A DNA stretch of 64,000 nt from Armatimonadota bacterium (GTDB lineage Bacteria; Armatimonadota; Fimbriimonadia; Fimbriimonadales; Fimbriimonadaceae), in NCBI GenBank assembly GCA_018268255.1, contig JAFDWX010000004.1, positions 124,001 to 188,000 of the forward strand. The letters are read 5' to 3'. The notes under the pieces are model-generated. The model was given only the letters and a program-made list of their open reading frames with translations. It searched no databases and was not told where the DNA came from. Position numbers and translations under genes: made by a program. Of the stretch, positions 1-9,571 are shown piece after piece (position 1 is the stretch's first letter; every line of letters starts with the position of its first letter).

Positions 1-428
1 TTAAACTTCGCAGCCAGAAAACGTTCCGCGATGGCCATCCCCACACTGGTCGCGATACCCTGCCCCAGAGGCCCGGTCGCCATCTCCACGCCAGGAGTCA
101 TGAAATTCTCGGGGTGTCCAGGAGTCTTGCTTCCCCATTGCCGAAAGTTTTGAAGTTCGCTCAAGGGCAGGTTGTAACCCGTGAGGTGGAGCAGCGAGTA
201 AAGCAGCATCGAGCCATGACCTGCGCTCAAGATGAACCGGTCGCGGTTGAAGAACTTCGGGTTTTTGGGTGAGTGGCGCAAGTGCCGCATCCACAGCGTG
301 GTGGCCATGGGAGCTGCTCCCAAAGGAAGTCCGGGATGGCCGCTATTGGCCTTCTGAACTGCGTCGATTGACAAGCCACGAACAACGTTGATGCAGAGTT
401 GGTCGAGTGAAGCGGCTGCGGTACTCAC
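1..428 (-). CDS. tkt: Transketolase, N-terminal part (cut by window edge)
   Basis: Only the first 142 codons are visible; the gene runs off the left edge. Transketolase moves two-carbon ketol units between sugar phosphates in the pentose phosphate pathway, using thiamine pyrophosphate. The visible part has the family's N-terminal signatures in order: [23 protein letters not shown] and MATGPLGQG, which line the TPP/Mg site of the PP domain. I chose GTG at 428 (protein [12 protein letters not shown]) because it matches the usual transketolase N-terminus. An in-frame ATG at 455 would add nine residues and cannot be excluded; a GAGG lies about 13 nt before the GTG. The upstream neighbour is divergent. 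Confidence in the family is very high from sequence alone. Confidence 0.95.
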   Translation of the reverse strand, partial: MSTAAASLDQLCINVVRGLSIDAVQKANSGHPGLPLGAAPMATTLWMRHLRHSPKNPKFFNRDRFILSAGHGSMLLYSLLHLTGYNLPLSELQNFRQWGSKTPGHPENFMTPGVEMATGPLGQGIATSVGMAIAERFLAAKF

Positions 429-560
429 ATAGATAAAAGTACCTCGCCAGCCCATGAGCTCGACCAGCGCGCACCTGAATGCAGGCCATTGACGAACGAG
501 CGAACCGAATCTGTGGATTGGTCCGTCCATCCCATGCCTGGTACCCTTGCCTAAATCCTG

Positions 561-2864
561 ATGTTTGCTGCACTGCTTTCAATCGTGCTCGCCGCGCCAA
601 CCCCATGGGCAGTTAACTCTGCCAACACATTGGTATGGGATAGTAAGCCGTACCTGCCGATCGGGCTTCGCATACCAGGCACGCTGGAAGCTATCGAACG
701 GGCAGACAAGCTCGGAGCGAAGGACGTCATCGTTGAACTGCCAGCGAGCGGATCCGGTTGGTCGCAGTGTTTCAAGGCCCTGGAAGATCGTGAGATGCGG
801 TACATCCTCTGCATCAACTCACTGGGGCCGATGGCGTCCGGGATTCGCGTCGAGCCCGAGAATCTGAGAGTTCCGAACATCAATTCCACACGAAGAATCG
901 ACCTTCCCCTGCCAGGTGTGGACTACGGTTGGATGGTCCTAGCCGATCAACGGGACGGAAGCATCTTGGAGTCCAAGAGAATCTCGGCCAGTGGTGGAAC
1001 AATTGGCACTAACATTTTGAACGAGGGCGGTGGAAATCTGGTCGCGATTTTCTACCCGTATCAGAAGAATCTCCCTTACCTGGACCTTTGGGATGGCTTC
1101 GACCAACACCGCGACTCGATGATTCGCTCGCTCCGACTCTCTCCTCCCGGGCCGGGTTTGCGCGGGATCCTCAACCCCTTGGGAACAGTCGTCCAATTCC
1201 CTTCCGCTGAACCCCAGTACGTGCCCACTTCACGCATTTTCAGGCTGAGTTTCGAAAGCTATCTTCGCAAAAAATACACGACCGTCTCGGCCGCGTTGCG
1301 GGCTTGGAGCATCAGCGCTCCGGACTTCGACACGTTCTCGGTTCTCTCTCGGTTGGTACCACTTTGGACCCGAACTCGAGGCATTTCCTATCTCTGGGAT
1401 CCGGAGACAGACAAAACCTATCTCTGCGAATCCAGAAAAACCGTGGCTTGGCGCGATATCCAAGAACTCTTCGCCCAGGCTAACGCGAATCGAGTAGCCC
1501 GATGGTGCGATTCGCTCAAACGCATCCTGCATGTTCCTGTGGTGCAGGAGTGGAAAGGCTATTCCGGTCCTTACATCGGCACGCAGCCTCCTGTGGACGG
1601 GATCGGGGTTTCCATGGAAGCATCTTCGATCGACGGAATGCTAGATCAGCCTGCTCGCGCTGCGGCTCTCCTGGATGGGTGGAAGCATGGCGGATGGTTT
1701 GTTGTCAGCAGCGTCAAACCCGATGCCCAAATGTCGGATGCTCTGCTTACGGCGTCGGTTGAAGATGCTGTGAGTTTGGGTGCCCGCGGATTATACGTGC
1801 GGTCGGACAATCCCGCTGATTTCGACCGGGTGAAAACGGCAGCACAAACCCGACTCACCGCTCTATCCGGTTCCCGGGGTCGCTACTTGCCTTATCCTCT
1901 TTCGGCACGGAATCCGGCGATGGTCCAACGAGTGCTCGGCGGTGTGTGGTGGGTTCCCGGATCCGGCGAAGGTGAACGAATCGAACTCGGTGCAAAATAT
2001 GGCAGCTATCGGTACGCCGGCGAGGGGCAGTCCTTTTATGCTCTCTGGTCGCGTATCGGCGATACCAAAATCAAGATACGAGTCGCCAACCCCAAGGAGA
2101 TTCAAGTAACCACCGTAGATGGATTTCCGGTCCAATTCAAGGTAAACAAAGCCGTCATCGAACTCGCGCTCACAGGGTCGCCGATACTCTTTCGTGGCCT
2201 GGACCAAGCCCCGATACCAGTCGATGCCTTCGAGGAAATGCTCGCTCAAACCACTGAGATCCTTCGGCTCTTCGGCAACGGAGTTCCGAACGCTGACCAG
2301 GAACTCCTTATGGCCAAGGACTTCCTCGAAATATTCCCCAACGCTCCGGGCAAGACGATGGCACAAGCCGCAAAACAGCTGTATCGCGTCGCTGCCGGGA
2401 CGCTCGACTATTGCTGGTTGGAGGCTGAGTCCAGCCCCGAATATACGTTTAGCGAGGCCTTGGAAGATCAAGGTTGCTCGGGTGGCGGATATCTCAACCT
2501 GAAGACTGAGGTCAGCAGCGATCTAGCTCCTCACTACGCGCGTTACTCGGTTCGACCTCATCGAACTGGGAACCACAACGTGTGGATTGCCGCTCGGATG
2601 GGTCCGCTAGATACAGATTCGTTGCTTGTCCAGGTTGGTGACCGAGTGCTGCGGGTTGTCGATCCTCCCGTGAGTCCTTACGGCAACGGTTTCGCATGGT
2701 ATCGCCTCGGAGATTTCAATGTGCAGGGCGGCAGTATGGATTTGACCGTGGAGTTTAGGTCACGATTGCCCAAGGATGTGGCGGTGGATTGCATTGTGGT
2801 CACACCCAATGCCTTTCGGCCGGATGCTCTGACCCCACCGATCGTGATCCCGAAGGCTAACTGA
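561..2864 (+). CDS. Secreted glycoside hydrolase-like protein (GH42/GH-A clan-like)
   Basis: This 767-residue protein begins with a short signal peptide (about residues 1-17, ending LAAPTPWA). The middle part (about 220-450) resembles the TIM-barrel of GH42-type beta-galactosidases: the stretch [19 protein letters not shown] matches the pattern of a chain with kYgT and aW seen in that clan, followed by a segment on travelling companions of the barrel ([10 protein letters not shown]). The last 150 residues (about 610-750, from [11 protein letters not shown]) look like a jelly-roll carbohydrate-binding module of the CBM6/35 type. I could not assign the catalytic acid/base and nucleophile with certainty, so activity and substrate are unknown. 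It overlaps the convergent HD-GYP gene by 8 nt. Confidence 0.6.
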   Translation: MFAALLSIVLAAPTPWAVNSANTLVWDSKPYLPIGLRIPGTLEAIERADKLGAKDVIVELPASGSGWSQCFKALEDREMRYILCINSLGPMASGIRVEPENLRVPNINSTRRIDLPLPGVDYGWMVLADQRDGSILESKRISASGGTIGTNILNEGGGNLVAIFYPYQKNLPYLDLWDGFDQHRDSMIRSLRLSPPGPGLRGILNPLGTVVQFPSAEPQYVPTSRIFRLSFESYLRKKYTTVSAALRAWSISAPDFDTFSVLSRLVPLWTRTRGISYLWDPETDKTYLCESRKTVAWRDIQELFAQANANRVARWCDSLKRILHVPVVQEWKGYSGPYIGTQPPVDGIGVSMEASSIDGMLDQPARAAALLDGWKHGGWFVVSSVKPDAQMSDALLTASVEDAVSLGARGLYVRSDNPADFDRVKTAAQTRLTALSGSRGRYLPYPLSARNPAMVQRVLGGVWWVPGSGEGERIELGAKYGSYRYAGEGQSFYALWSRIGDTKIKIRVANPKEIQVTTVDGFPVQFKVNKAVIELALTGSPILFRGLDQAPIPVDAFEEMLAQTTEILRLFGNGVPNADQELLMAKDFLEIFPNAPGKTMAQAAKQLYRVAAGTLDYCWLEAESSPEYTFSEALEDQGCSGGGYLNLKTEVSSDLAPHYARYSVRPHRTGNHNVWIAARMGPLDTDSLLVQVGDRVLRVVDPPVSPYGNGFAWYRLGDFNVQGGSMDLTVEFRSRLPKDVAVDCIVVTPNAFRPDALTPPIVIPKAN

Positions 2865-3456
2865 ACTCGATCGGCTGAATGAGCGGCTGCACTTTGAGAA
2901 ATGCCTTGACAACGTCGGGGTCAAACTGCGTCCCCGCATTAGATTCAAGTTCGTTGATACCCATCGCCTCGTCGAGAGGCTCTCTCCAACCCAATTCGTT
3001 GGTCATCGCGTCAAAAGCCTCGGCTACGCTGATGATTCTGGCAAAGAGGGGGATATCCGCTCCAGAGAGTCCGTCCGGATATCCCTTTCCATCCCACCGC
3101 TCGTGGTGATGGCGGATGGCTGGAAGGCAGGGAGCGATCCATGCAAATCCGGAAAGAGTGTTTTCAGCCATCGCCGAGTGGTGAAACAGTTGCTGTCGTT
3201 CTAATTCGGTGAGAACTTCGGTTTTGGTGAGGATGGACGCTGGCACCCCAACCTTACCGATGTCGTGGAGGTAGGCCGCTCGCTTGAGGTTCTGCAAATC
3301 CTGGCCCCTCAAGCCCAACTCATGTCCGGTGGCGACGCTGTAGACGGCAACCCGTGTGGCATGTCCGGACTCTCCGGGATTATGGAGTTCCAGGCTATGC
3401 AATAAGGCTCGAATGGCCTGCTCGTATGCTTCAGCAAAAATGGGATTGCTATCCAT
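2857..3456 (-). CDS. Stand-alone HD-GYP domain phosphodiesterase
   Basis: The 199-residue protein is nearly all HD-GYP domain, the family that hydrolyses cyclic di-GMP. Visible signatures are the HD metal site (AAYLHDIGKVGVP, about residues 62-74), a following H in LFHHSAMAE, and the GYP region HHERWDGKGYPDGLSG (about 116-131). No receiver, GAF or membrane segment is present, so this is a free cytosolic domain whose input would have to come from a partner. The short N-terminus (residues 1-25) is predicted helical. The 3' end overlaps the convergent upstream gene. Substrate (c-di-GMP versus related dinucleotides) is inferred from family only. Confidence 0.9.
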   Translation of the reverse strand: MDSNPIFAEAYEQAIRALLHSLELHNPGESGHATRVAVYSVATGHELGLRGQDLQNLKRAAYLHDIGKVGVPASILTKTEVLTELERQQLFHHSAMAENTLSGFAWIAPCLPAIRHHHERWDGKGYPDGLSGADIPLFARIISVAEAFDAMTNELGWREPLDEAMGINELESNAGTQFDPDVVKAFLKVQPLIQPIEFS

Positions 3457-3580
3457 GTCACAAGATTGATCGCAGGAGCTTACACCTAACAGGTTGCGCC
3501 TTTTCTAAAGGGCTTTAGGCTCGGTTTGGTATTCCACCTCACTATGCTGCATCCCTGCACAGGACAAATCCGTCAATAAT

Positions 3581-4342
3581 GTGAATATGTACGGTCAACC
3601 ATCGATGTCCCCCAAGAAATCGACAAATCCGCTTGTCATTATCTTGGCGATTGCTTTGCTTATTATCCTGCCATGTGTGGTCGGAATCTTCTTTATTGTG
3701 AATATGGCGAAGCAAGGCATGAAAATGGTTGCGGATACCGTGCTACCAGCGGCAGCTTGCGCAATGAACTTCGAAGCAGCAAGAGATGCGGCTTTGGATT
3801 ACGCCAAAGAGCACGATGGCAAACTGCCTTCAGCTGAAAAGTGGCAGGCCGAAATCGAACCCTATTTCCGCAAGCTGATCAAATCGAAATTGGCTGGCGA
3901 AAACGGACCGAAGGAAGTTCTCGGGACGAAGATAGAAATGTCGCCTTGGCCTGAAAAAGGCGCGTGGGATTGCAGGGTGGGTACCGATGAAAAAGGCACA
4001 GAATTGCGGCACGGAGTTGCCTTAAACGCGGATCTTGCTGGCAAACCCATTGCAGGCCTCAAAGACAAAACGGTGATCTTGTTCTTCGAAACGGAAACCG
4101 TCAAAGAAAGTCAGACTCTTCCCTACACCCCAAAGACCAAATCCTCAGGGCCGCTGATCATGGGTGAGCACCGTGACTGGTTGGTGATTCCGGTGGAAGG
4201 CAAAGGAACCTTGGATATCAAGACCAAGAAGGGCACCAATATCTCGTTTTCGACCGGGGACGATGAGCCTGAAAAGGACACCAAAGCGAAGGACCCAGAC
4301 ACCAAGGGTTCCAAAGATTCCTCTGCACCCAGCGGCAACTAA
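3581..4342 (+). CDS. Membrane-anchored hypothetical protein
   Basis: The product has 253 residues and I do not recognise the family. A short cytosolic N-terminus rich in P, S and K precedes one strongly hydrophobic helix (about residues 17-43, LVIILAIALLIILPCVVGIF). Then follows a segment reminiscent of pilin-like proteins (ARDAALDYAKEHDGKLPSAEKW), with the pattern of a helix followed by a G-x-L-P turn. The C-terminal 30 residues are low-complexity K/D/S. It probably sits in the inner membrane with the bulk outside. The start is GTG at 3581; ATG at 3587 in frame is equally possible. A TATGCT -10-like hexamer lies near 3542. It is followed by tatA under its own promoter. Confidence 0.7.
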   Translation: MNMYGQPSMSPKKSTNPLVIILAIALLIILPCVVGIFFIVNMAKQGMKMVADTVLPAAACAMNFEAARDAALDYAKEHDGKLPSAEKWQAEIEPYFRKLIKSKLAGENGPKEVLGTKIEMSPWPEKGAWDCRVGTDEKGTELRHGVALNADLAGKPIAGLKDKTVILFFETETVKESQTLPYTPKTKSSGPLIMGEHRDWLVIPVEGKGTLDIKTKKGTNISFSTGDDEPEKDTKAKDPDTKGSKDSSAPSGN

Positions 4343-4355
4343 ACCATTGATCATA

Positions 4356-4384
4356 TTGGATTGGATTCCGTCTCGGCGTATACT
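4356..4384 (+). promoter_or_regulatory. Putative promoter of tatA
   Basis: TTGGAT (4356-4361), a 17-bp spacer and TATACT (4379-4384) form a sigma70-type promoter ending 12 nt before the tatA start codon. The same TATACT hexamer precedes pstS and the TPP riboswitch in this window. Confidence 0.5.
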
Positions 4385-4396
4385 AATAGGTAAAGC

Positions 4397-4615
4397 ATGA
4401 ATAACATCACCCATCAACTCGCCCTTTTCGGCGGGGGTCAAGAGTGGCTGCTCATTTTGGTTCTGGTCCTCATTCTTTTCGGCGGATCCAAAATTCCTCA
4501 GCTGATGCGTGGAGTCGGCCAAGGCGTGGGCGAGCTTCAGAAAGGATTGGAAGAAGGCAAGAAAGGGATCACCAAAGCTGCCGTAGCGGACGACGACGAG
4601 AAGAAATCTCCTTAG
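4397..4615 (+). CDS. tatA: Twin-arginine translocase subunit TatA/TatE
   Basis: This 72-residue protein has the TatA/B/E layout: a short hydrophobic helix (about residues 14-30, EWLLILVLVLILFGG), the conserved FGGSKIPQLMRGVGQGVGELQKG hinge and amphipathic helix split around position 30-50, and a charged, lysine/aspartate-rich tail. TatA oligomers form the pore through which folded twin-arginine proteins cross the inner membrane. The length fits TatA rather than TatB. No tatB or tatC is adjacent, so those genes must lie elsewhere. The start codon follows TAGGT at a reasonable distance. The stop codon overlaps the end of the convergent exonuclease III gene. Confidence 0.93.
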   Translation: MNNITHQLALFGGGQEWLLILVLVLILFGGSKIPQLMRGVGQGVGELQKGLEEGKKGITKAAVADDDEKKSP

Positions 4616-5385
4616 TCTTCAAAGGTCGCCATCACAAACGTATGGTCGCTGGGTTTTTCTAGCCGCCGTGGTTCGTAGTCGATCTCGCAGGCTGTGCATC
4701 GTGATGCCAATTCTGCGGTGGCATAGATATGATCGATTCTCCAACCGAGTTTTCGGTCTAGGGCGTTCTTGATGAAGAAGTCCCAGTAGGTGTAGTGTCC
4801 TGGTCCTTCGTTGAATTGGCGAAACAGGTCCGTCAACCCGAGGGCCTTGATCTTGTCTAAGCGCTCAAACTCATCGGGATGATGCCCAACCCCTCCGAGG
4901 TGTCGCGCCGAATCGAAGACGTCATCCGGAGTGGGGGCAATGTTAATATCCCCCAGCCACACGAACTGTATACCGCGTTCGACTGCCGGTCGCAAATAGT
5001 CGGCAAACTTTTCGAGCCAACTGAGTTTGTAAGTCCACTTGTCCGAGCCTACTTTGCTGCCGTTGGGAACGTAGGTGTTGATCACCCAAAGTCCCTCCAT
5101 CTCAGCAGCAATAATGCGTCGGTCCTCTGGCCAGGCTGCATCTCGAAATCCTGTGGTGACCCGAACAAGCGGCCTTTTGGTGAGCAGTGCCACACCGTTA
5201 TAGCTCTTTTGCCCGTGGACGGAGCATCGGTAGCCCATCGCCTCGAATTCCGCTCGCGGGAACACATCGTCCTCGCACTTGATCTCCTGGAGTGCGAGCA
5301 CATCAGGCTGATGAAATTCGAGCCAATCCAAAACAATCTGCTGACGCATTCTGATGGAGTTGGCATTGAACGTAGCGATTTTCAT
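4612..5385 (-). CDS. xth: Exodeoxyribonuclease III (AP endonuclease family)
   Basis: This is an exonuclease III/APE1-type enzyme that cuts DNA 5' of abasic sites and trims 3' ends during base excision repair. Family signatures are clear: MKIATFNANSIR at the N-terminus, LALQEIKCEDD with the metal-binding Glu, WVINTYVPNGSKVGSDKW, WLGDINIAPTPDDV with the catalytic Asp/Asn pair, and WRIDHIYAT plus KPSDHTFVMATF with the C-terminal Asp-His. The length (257 residues) is normal. I start at the ATG at 5385 because the protein there begins exactly as family members do; the 12 extra upstream codons are not conserved. The gene is divergent from the zinc-knuckle gene 34 bp away. Confidence 0.95.
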   Translation of the reverse strand: MKIATFNANSIRMRQQIVLDWLEFHQPDVLALQEIKCEDDVFPRAEFEAMGYRCSVHGQKSYNGVALLTKRPLVRVTTGFRDAAWPEDRRIIAAEMEGLWVINTYVPNGSKVGSDKWTYKLSWLEKFADYLRPAVERGIQFVWLGDINIAPTPDDVFDSARHLGGVGHHPDEFERLDKIKALGLTDLFRQFNEGPGHYTYWDFFIKNALDRKLGWRIDHIYATAELASRCTACEIDYEPRRLEKPSDHTFVMATFED

Positions 5386-5419
5386 GCCGACAGAGCTTAC
5401 CGCTGAGTACAATTCCCGC

Positions 5420-5635
5420 ATGTCGCGGTGGAATTCGGAAGGACTCCGGCTGGATCAATTATCCTGGGCCCTTTCTCGGCCCGACATCGTTCGCGAGTAC
5501 CGCAAACTGGACAAATGCATGCTGTGTATGCGTCCGGGCGTGAATGCCGCAGGACTTTGCGACATATGCCTTGCGATCATCTCTCCTGAAATGCGTGATT
5601 TGGCCGAAAAGTGGCTTCGAGGGATTGGCCCTTAA
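5420..5635 (+). CDS. Small cysteine-rich (zinc-knuckle-like) protein
   Basis: A 71-residue protein with no recognised family name. Four cysteines in CMLCMRPGVNAAGLCDIC (two CxxC pairs separated by 11 residues) suggest a zinc ribbon. The ATG at 5420 is preferred over an upstream in-frame ATG at 5354, because the longer form would be translated across the divergent exonuclease III start. The stop is 3 nt before the next gene, so it is probably the first gene of an operon with the membrane protein and hisF. Confidence 0.65.
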   Translation: MSRWNSEGLRLDQLSWALSRPDIVREYRKLDKCMLCMRPGVNAAGLCDICLAIISPEMRDLAEKWLRGIGP

Positions 5636-5638
5636 GGC

Positions 5639-6481
5639 ATGGTCTGGCAACGCTACATCCCATTAGTTTTAATGCTGGCTGCGGTGGCGATTTTCGCAAT
5701 TCGCCGCCTGACGAAGTCCAAAAAGCTGCCAAGCGTGACCGAATATTGGATCTATATTACGGAGCCCAAGCTCCCGAACATGAACCAAGTCATGACTCGC
5801 ATGATCTCGGGGAATCCCTACAACAAACCTGGGAAGGCGATCATCACCACTCGCGAAGGTGCACTTTTTTCCGATATTCGACTCAACGTCGGGCTTGTTC
5901 TCCGCGACAAAAATCCGCAATTGTTCAGACCTGACCTGTTCACAGAGTCTGAATCGCCGAATGCGTCTCAGCTTGCGCTTTTGGGCCAATCGAAAGCTCT
6001 GATCAGGGTGCGGTACGTCTCCAACGTGCCCCTAAGAGACACCCGTCACCTCACTTTCATGCCCCACCTAGCGGGCGCCTATCTCGACCTTTCCCAGGGA
6101 TTGGTTGTCTACGATCCAGTTTCAGGCATGATCTGGGACCGACCAGAATACGCGACGTGGCTCGGTGAGCATCCGCAGCTTGAAACGGCTCCGCCCCATA
6201 CCCGCCTAAGTTGGAGCCTTACTCCTGAAGGCCAAATCTTGCGGATCCAGGGATTACTCAAGCTTGGTTTGCCGGACCTCCAAACTCCGGAATCACCCGG
6301 TGACCACGCGACGCTTATTGAATCGCTTGCAGAACTCCTGCTCAGAAGAATTTGGCCCAAAGACGAACCAGCGAACATCCCGGAGCGAGTCGAACTTATA
6401 ACAGACCTTGACCGTTTCGAAGCCATCTGCAAACCCACCAAGCCAACGGAGTGGGAAGTTACCTTTAGGAGACTGACATGA
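5639..6481 (+). CDS. Membrane-anchored hypothetical protein upstream of hisF
   Basis: The 280-residue product has one N-terminal membrane helix (about residues 5-22, [16 protein letters not shown]) followed by basic residues, then a soluble alpha/beta region without recognisable motifs. The sequence resembles poorly characterised proteins that bind no obvious cofactor; I cannot assign a function. It lies 3 nt after the zinc-knuckle gene and its stop overlaps the hisF start (ATGA), so it is translationally coupled with hisF. The coupling does not by itself imply a role in histidine synthesis. Confidence 0.7.
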   Translation: MVWQRYIPLVLMLAAVAIFAIRRLTKSKKLPSVTEYWIYITEPKLPNMNQVMTRMISGNPYNKPGKAIITTREGALFSDIRLNVGLVLRDKNPQLFRPDLFTESESPNASQLALLGQSKALIRVRYVSNVPLRDTRHLTFMPHLAGAYLDLSQGLVVYDPVSGMIWDRPEYATWLGEHPQLETAPPHTRLSWSLTPEGQILRIQGLLKLGLPDLQTPESPGDHATLIESLAELLLRRIWPKDEPANIPERVELITDLDRFEAICKPTKPTEWEVTFRRLT

Positions 6482-7248
6482 GATCGATTCGGGTCATTCC
6501 GTGTCTGGACGTTAAGGATGGCAGGGTCGTTAAGGGCGTTAACTTCGTCAACCTTTCCGATCAGGGCGATCCCGTGGCGATGGCCGAGTTTTACAACGCA
6601 CAGGGAGCCGACGAGCTCGTTTTCCTCGACATCTCGGCAAGCCACGAAAACCGTCCCGCCGTGATCGATCTTGCGGCGAGGGTGGCAGAACGCATCTTCA
6701 TCCCGTTTACCATGGGAGGCGGTATCCGTTCACTGGAAGACATCCGAGCCGTTCTCCTGGCGGGCGCAGACAAGGTCAGCCTGAACACGGCAGCAATCCG
6801 CGATCCTGACCTGATTCGCTCAGCCAGCGATCGGTTTGGCTCGCAGTGCGTCGTGGTGGCGATCGATGCACGACGAAGGCAAGTGGGACCAGGTTGGGAG
6901 GTTCTCACACACGGCGGAAGAAATCGTACGGGTCTCGATGCGATTGCTTGGGCGCAGCATGCGGCGTCCACAGGTGCCGGTGAAATTCTCCTGACGAGCA
7001 TGGATGGAGACGGCACGCTCTCGGGCTACGATCTCGATCTACTCCGAACGGTTTCTGAGGCCGTGGAGATACCCGTCATCGCCAGCGGCGGTGCAGGTGA
7101 GCCAAAGCACTTGGTGGACGCGGTGCACCTGGGCAAGGCTGACGCTGTTCTTCTCGCCTCCATTGTCCACAACGGCACTTATGCCATCTCGGAATTGAAG
7201 TCCACACTCAAAAATGCGGGAATTCCCGTTCGATTTGGAACCCAATAG
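6478..7248 (+). CDS. hisF: Imidazole glycerol phosphate synthase subunit HisF
   Basis: HisF is the cyclase half of the HisF-HisH synthase; it uses ammonia from HisH to convert PRFAR into imidazole glycerol phosphate and AICAR in histidine synthesis. The 256-residue protein is a full-length half-barrel duplication with the expected signatures: [17 protein letters not shown] with catalytic Asp, [33 protein letters not shown] with the second Asp region, [15 protein letters not shown] and PVIASGGAG. The other his genes are not in the window, so hisF is detached from hisH/hisA here. It starts inside the stop of the preceding gene. Confidence 0.98.
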   Translation: MRSIRVIPCLDVKDGRVVKGVNFVNLSDQGDPVAMAEFYNAQGADELVFLDISASHENRPAVIDLAARVAERIFIPFTMGGGIRSLEDIRAVLLAGADKVSLNTAAIRDPDLIRSASDRFGSQCVVVAIDARRRQVGPGWEVLTHGGRNRTGLDAIAWAQHAASTGAGEILLTSMDGDGTLSGYDLDLLRTVSEAVEIPVIASGGAGEPKHLVDAVHLGKADAVLLASIVHNGTYAISELKSTLKNAGIPVRFGTQ

Positions 7249-7329
7249 GCGGATTGGCATGTCTCATGCACATGCTCTCTTTCGAGCCGCATTCAGGCTC
7301 ATCAGAAAGGGAGAATCCGATAGATTGCA

Positions 7330-8151
7330 TTACGCCGCGGTGCTATTTTCGCCCGCGGCGGTTTCTTTTTCAAACGTGAGTTTGTAGAGTTTCCGAAGGA
7401 TGGCCTGGCCGTGATCTTCGACAGGAAGAAGCGGTGCCCGAATCGCTCCCATCTCCTTGCCCCTTAGCTGCCACACCAGTTTGAGTGAGCGGTGCGAGCC
7501 GTATGATTTCAGCGCCTCGACCCAGGGTCTGAGGAGCGGGTCATGCACGTGCTCTTCAATGTTCGGATAGATGCCCGCCACTGGGGAGCAAACGGCATGG
7601 TCAATAACGAATTCGGAGGCTGAGGCAGACTCCTGGGTGCAGAACTCTTGGGGCCAAACGGAAGCGAGCGACTCCAAACGACGGACGCTCGGGATAGCCA
7701 GGACTTCGGTCCAAACGTGCTCCGACATCAGCTTCTGTGGGTCCGCCACCAAAATGGGCAATTGCGCGTACTGCGCGACCATTTTGAAGTGCTGGACCAG
7801 TTCCCGGTCTGTATACGTTCCGTAGTACGGCGGCTGGATGATTGCCGCACGAGCCCCATGGCGACTTGCATGCTGAGCGAGGTCCAAGCTGCTTCCAGTG
7901 TTCAGACTCGTGACGTGTGCCATCACAGGGAGAGCGCTCCTGGATTCGCGTATTACGAACTCCAATGCACTCTTGCGTTCTTCAGAGGTGGTGGTGGTGA
8001 ACTCCGCAACTTCTGAATTGACCACGATTCCCGATGCGCCGCCTTCAACCGCCCAACGCATCAGTCTGGCAAGACGAATTTCGCTCAGCGACCCTGCATC
8101 GTCGGTGAACGGCATGAGCAGCGGTACGAAAGTGCCAGCTAGCGTCTGCAT
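7330..8151 (-). CDS. DapA/DHDPS-family protein, active-site residues altered
   Basis: The 273-residue protein has the length and fold pattern of dihydrodipicolinate synthase/N-acetylneuraminate lyase family aldolases (start LAGTFVPLLMPFTDDAGSL, then WAVEGGASGIVVNSEVAEF, ARAAIIQPPYYGTYTDREL). However, the family GTTGE loop reads NSEVAE, the strand that carries YNxP reads LVADPQK, and the position of the Schiff-base lysine (usual GIKE) reads RRLESL. The catalytic lysine therefore seems absent. It may be a pseudo-enzyme, a binding protein or a lyase with a different mechanism. The hisF terminator lies inside its last codons on the opposite strand. Confidence 0.75.
   Translation of the reverse strand: MQTLAGTFVPLLMPFTDDAGSLSEIRLARLMRWAVEGGASGIVVNSEVAEFTTTTSEERKSALEFVIRESRSALPVMAHVTSLNTGSSLDLAQHASRHGARAAIIQPPYYGTYTDRELVQHFKMVAQYAQLPILVADPQKLMSEHVWTEVLAIPSVRRLESLASVWPQEFCTQESASASEFVIDHAVCSPVAGIYPNIEEHVHDPLLRPWVEALKSYGSHRSLKLVWQLRGKEMGAIRAPLLPVEDHGQAILRKLYKLTFEKETAAGENSTAA
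7333..7371 (+). terminator. hisF intrinsic terminator, inside the convergent gene
   Basis: CGCCGCGG (7333-7340) pairs with CCGCGGCG (7353-7360) around a 12-nt loop and is followed by GTTTCTTTTTC. It sits within the 3' coding end of the convergent DapA-like gene. Confidence 0.7.
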
Positions 8152-8213
8152 TCCCTACTCTCGGAAGAAGTCCGAGATCCTGAGAAAATTATCGGGAACT
8201 GCGCTAAAAATCG

Positions 8214-9485
8214 TTAGCGAATGACGATATAGACCGTTTTCTCGACCGACTCCTGACCGACCTTCACTGACAGTTTGATCGGGATAAGACCCTTTGCGGC
8301 CTGGGGAACGATGAACTCGACCGGAATCTTCATGACACCACGGCTGTGGTAAATGATGACCTTCTTTTCTTTGTTACGCTTTACAGTCCAATCTATCGGA
8401 GCTTCCGCTTTGAACTCGCCACTGATCTTCTTAGGGGTGTTGCTTCGCAAGAAGACGTCGCCACCCACAGCACGCGAATCGGTCGTGAAAGGCAAGAACA
8501 CAGGGAGCTTCGACTCAATCTCCAGCAGATCGGCGATGGAGTAGCTGGTCTCGATGATCGTGTTGATGTCAGGCGTACCCGTAATGTTCGCATTCAGAAC
8601 TCGATAGCCTTTCCGCGCTTCCCCGGCAACGGGTGTTTCGTAATCCACAAAGGCCCGCTTCTTTTTATCGAACTGCGGGAACGGCATCGCCAAGACATTT
8701 GTAACGTCCTTGCCGTAGCCTTCTGTTCGAAGTTCGACTCGCTTCGGTTCCGCCCCGTCGTGATTGATGAAGTTCAAACGAATCTTGATGGCGTCGCCCG
8801 GGGTAACGGTCCGGACTTTGTATTCCGGAGCCCATTCCATGCCGCTGGGGAGTCCTTTGCTTCGCTCGTATCGGAGAGCAACCAGACTGGTCGAGCGTGG
8901 CATATAGGCCTCGTTCGTTTGTCCTCCAGGGCTCAAAATATCCGTGCGAAGACCGATACTCCGTCCCAAAATAGCTTGGGGAAGGTCCGGTGAATTGAGA
9001 TCGAACTCGAGCGTCCAGGATCCCTCTCCCATCACACCGGCGGAGCGCGTCGTCATTTCGGTGTACGGAGTTGAAACCCAAACAGGAGCGTTGCGGTTAT
9101 CGGCATCCAAGATTCTAGCGATCAACTTGGGTGCTCCATTGTCCCACATCGCGCGAATTTCAACGTTGTCGCTGCCTACCAGCCAGCCATCTCCGGCTAG
9201 GTCGAGTGAGAAAACCAGGTCCTTTCCGGCCGGAATCTGCGCGCCAAAATAGAGGTGTCCAGGCTCCCACTGCATGTAAATGGGCGCATCGGCACTTGCG
9301 TGCACGGTGTCCCACTCTTCCGGATCAAAACGTCCGTCGATCAGCGGTGTGATTGCCAGCCTGTTGGGATCCGCGATCTCATATTTTGAGACCATGTCCA
9401 TTTGGCCAAGAGGTTGGCCCAAGATCGCGTGCCTCGGGAAAAATACCGGGGCCGAAACCAAAGCCAAAACTGCAGCGGTAAGCAT
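8214..9485 (-). CDS. Secreted protein with CBM9/DOMON-like domain
   Basis: A 423-residue protein with an N-terminal signal peptide (MLTAAVLALVSAPVFF). Residues about 35-190 resemble the CBM9-like fold used in carbohydrate-binding or DOMON-type domains: PLIDGRFDPEEWDTV, YMQWEPGHLYFGAQIP, FSLDLAGDGWLVGSDNVEIR, and SWTLEFDLNS. The second half looks like two or three immunoglobulin-like beta domains ending in KLSVKVGQESVEKTVYIVIR. It is likely exported and may bind sugars or haem-like ligands; function is not known. The ATG at 9485 is chosen because it begins a normal signal peptide; longer forms would run into the divergent pstS control region. Confidence 0.7.
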   Translation of the reverse strand: MLTAAVLALVSAPVFFPRHAILGQPLGQMDMVSKYEIADPNRLAITPLIDGRFDPEEWDTVHASADAPIYMQWEPGHLYFGAQIPAGKDLVFSLDLAGDGWLVGSDNVEIRAMWDNGAPKLIARILDADNRNAPVWVSTPYTEMTTRSAGVMGEGSWTLEFDLNSPDLPQAILGRSIGLRTDILSPGGQTNEAYMPRSTSLVALRYERSKGLPSGMEWAPEYKVRTVTPGDAIKIRLNFINHDGAEPKRVELRTEGYGKDVTNVLAMPFPQFDKKKRAFVDYETPVAGEARKGYRVLNANITGTPDINTIIETSYSIADLLEIESKLPVFLPFTTDSRAVGGDVFLRSNTPKKISGEFKAEAPIDWTVKRNKEKKVIIYHSRGVMKIPVEFIVPQAAKGLIPIKLSVKVGQESVEKTVYIVIR

Positions 9486-9571
9486 CCTGTGAAACAATAG
9501 GACGCCTGAACGTAGCCAAACGATGCGCAAACCCAAGTTGTCGTTTGTGGCGGCAAAAAACGCTGGGATTG

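Noticed and set aside
343-606. Minus-strand ORF at the left edge of 87 residues
   Set aside because: It is in another frame across the transketolase start and the divergent gene; composition is random-like.
9480-9500. TGTTTCACAGG as a parS half site
   Set aside because: The second half of the palindrome is missing.
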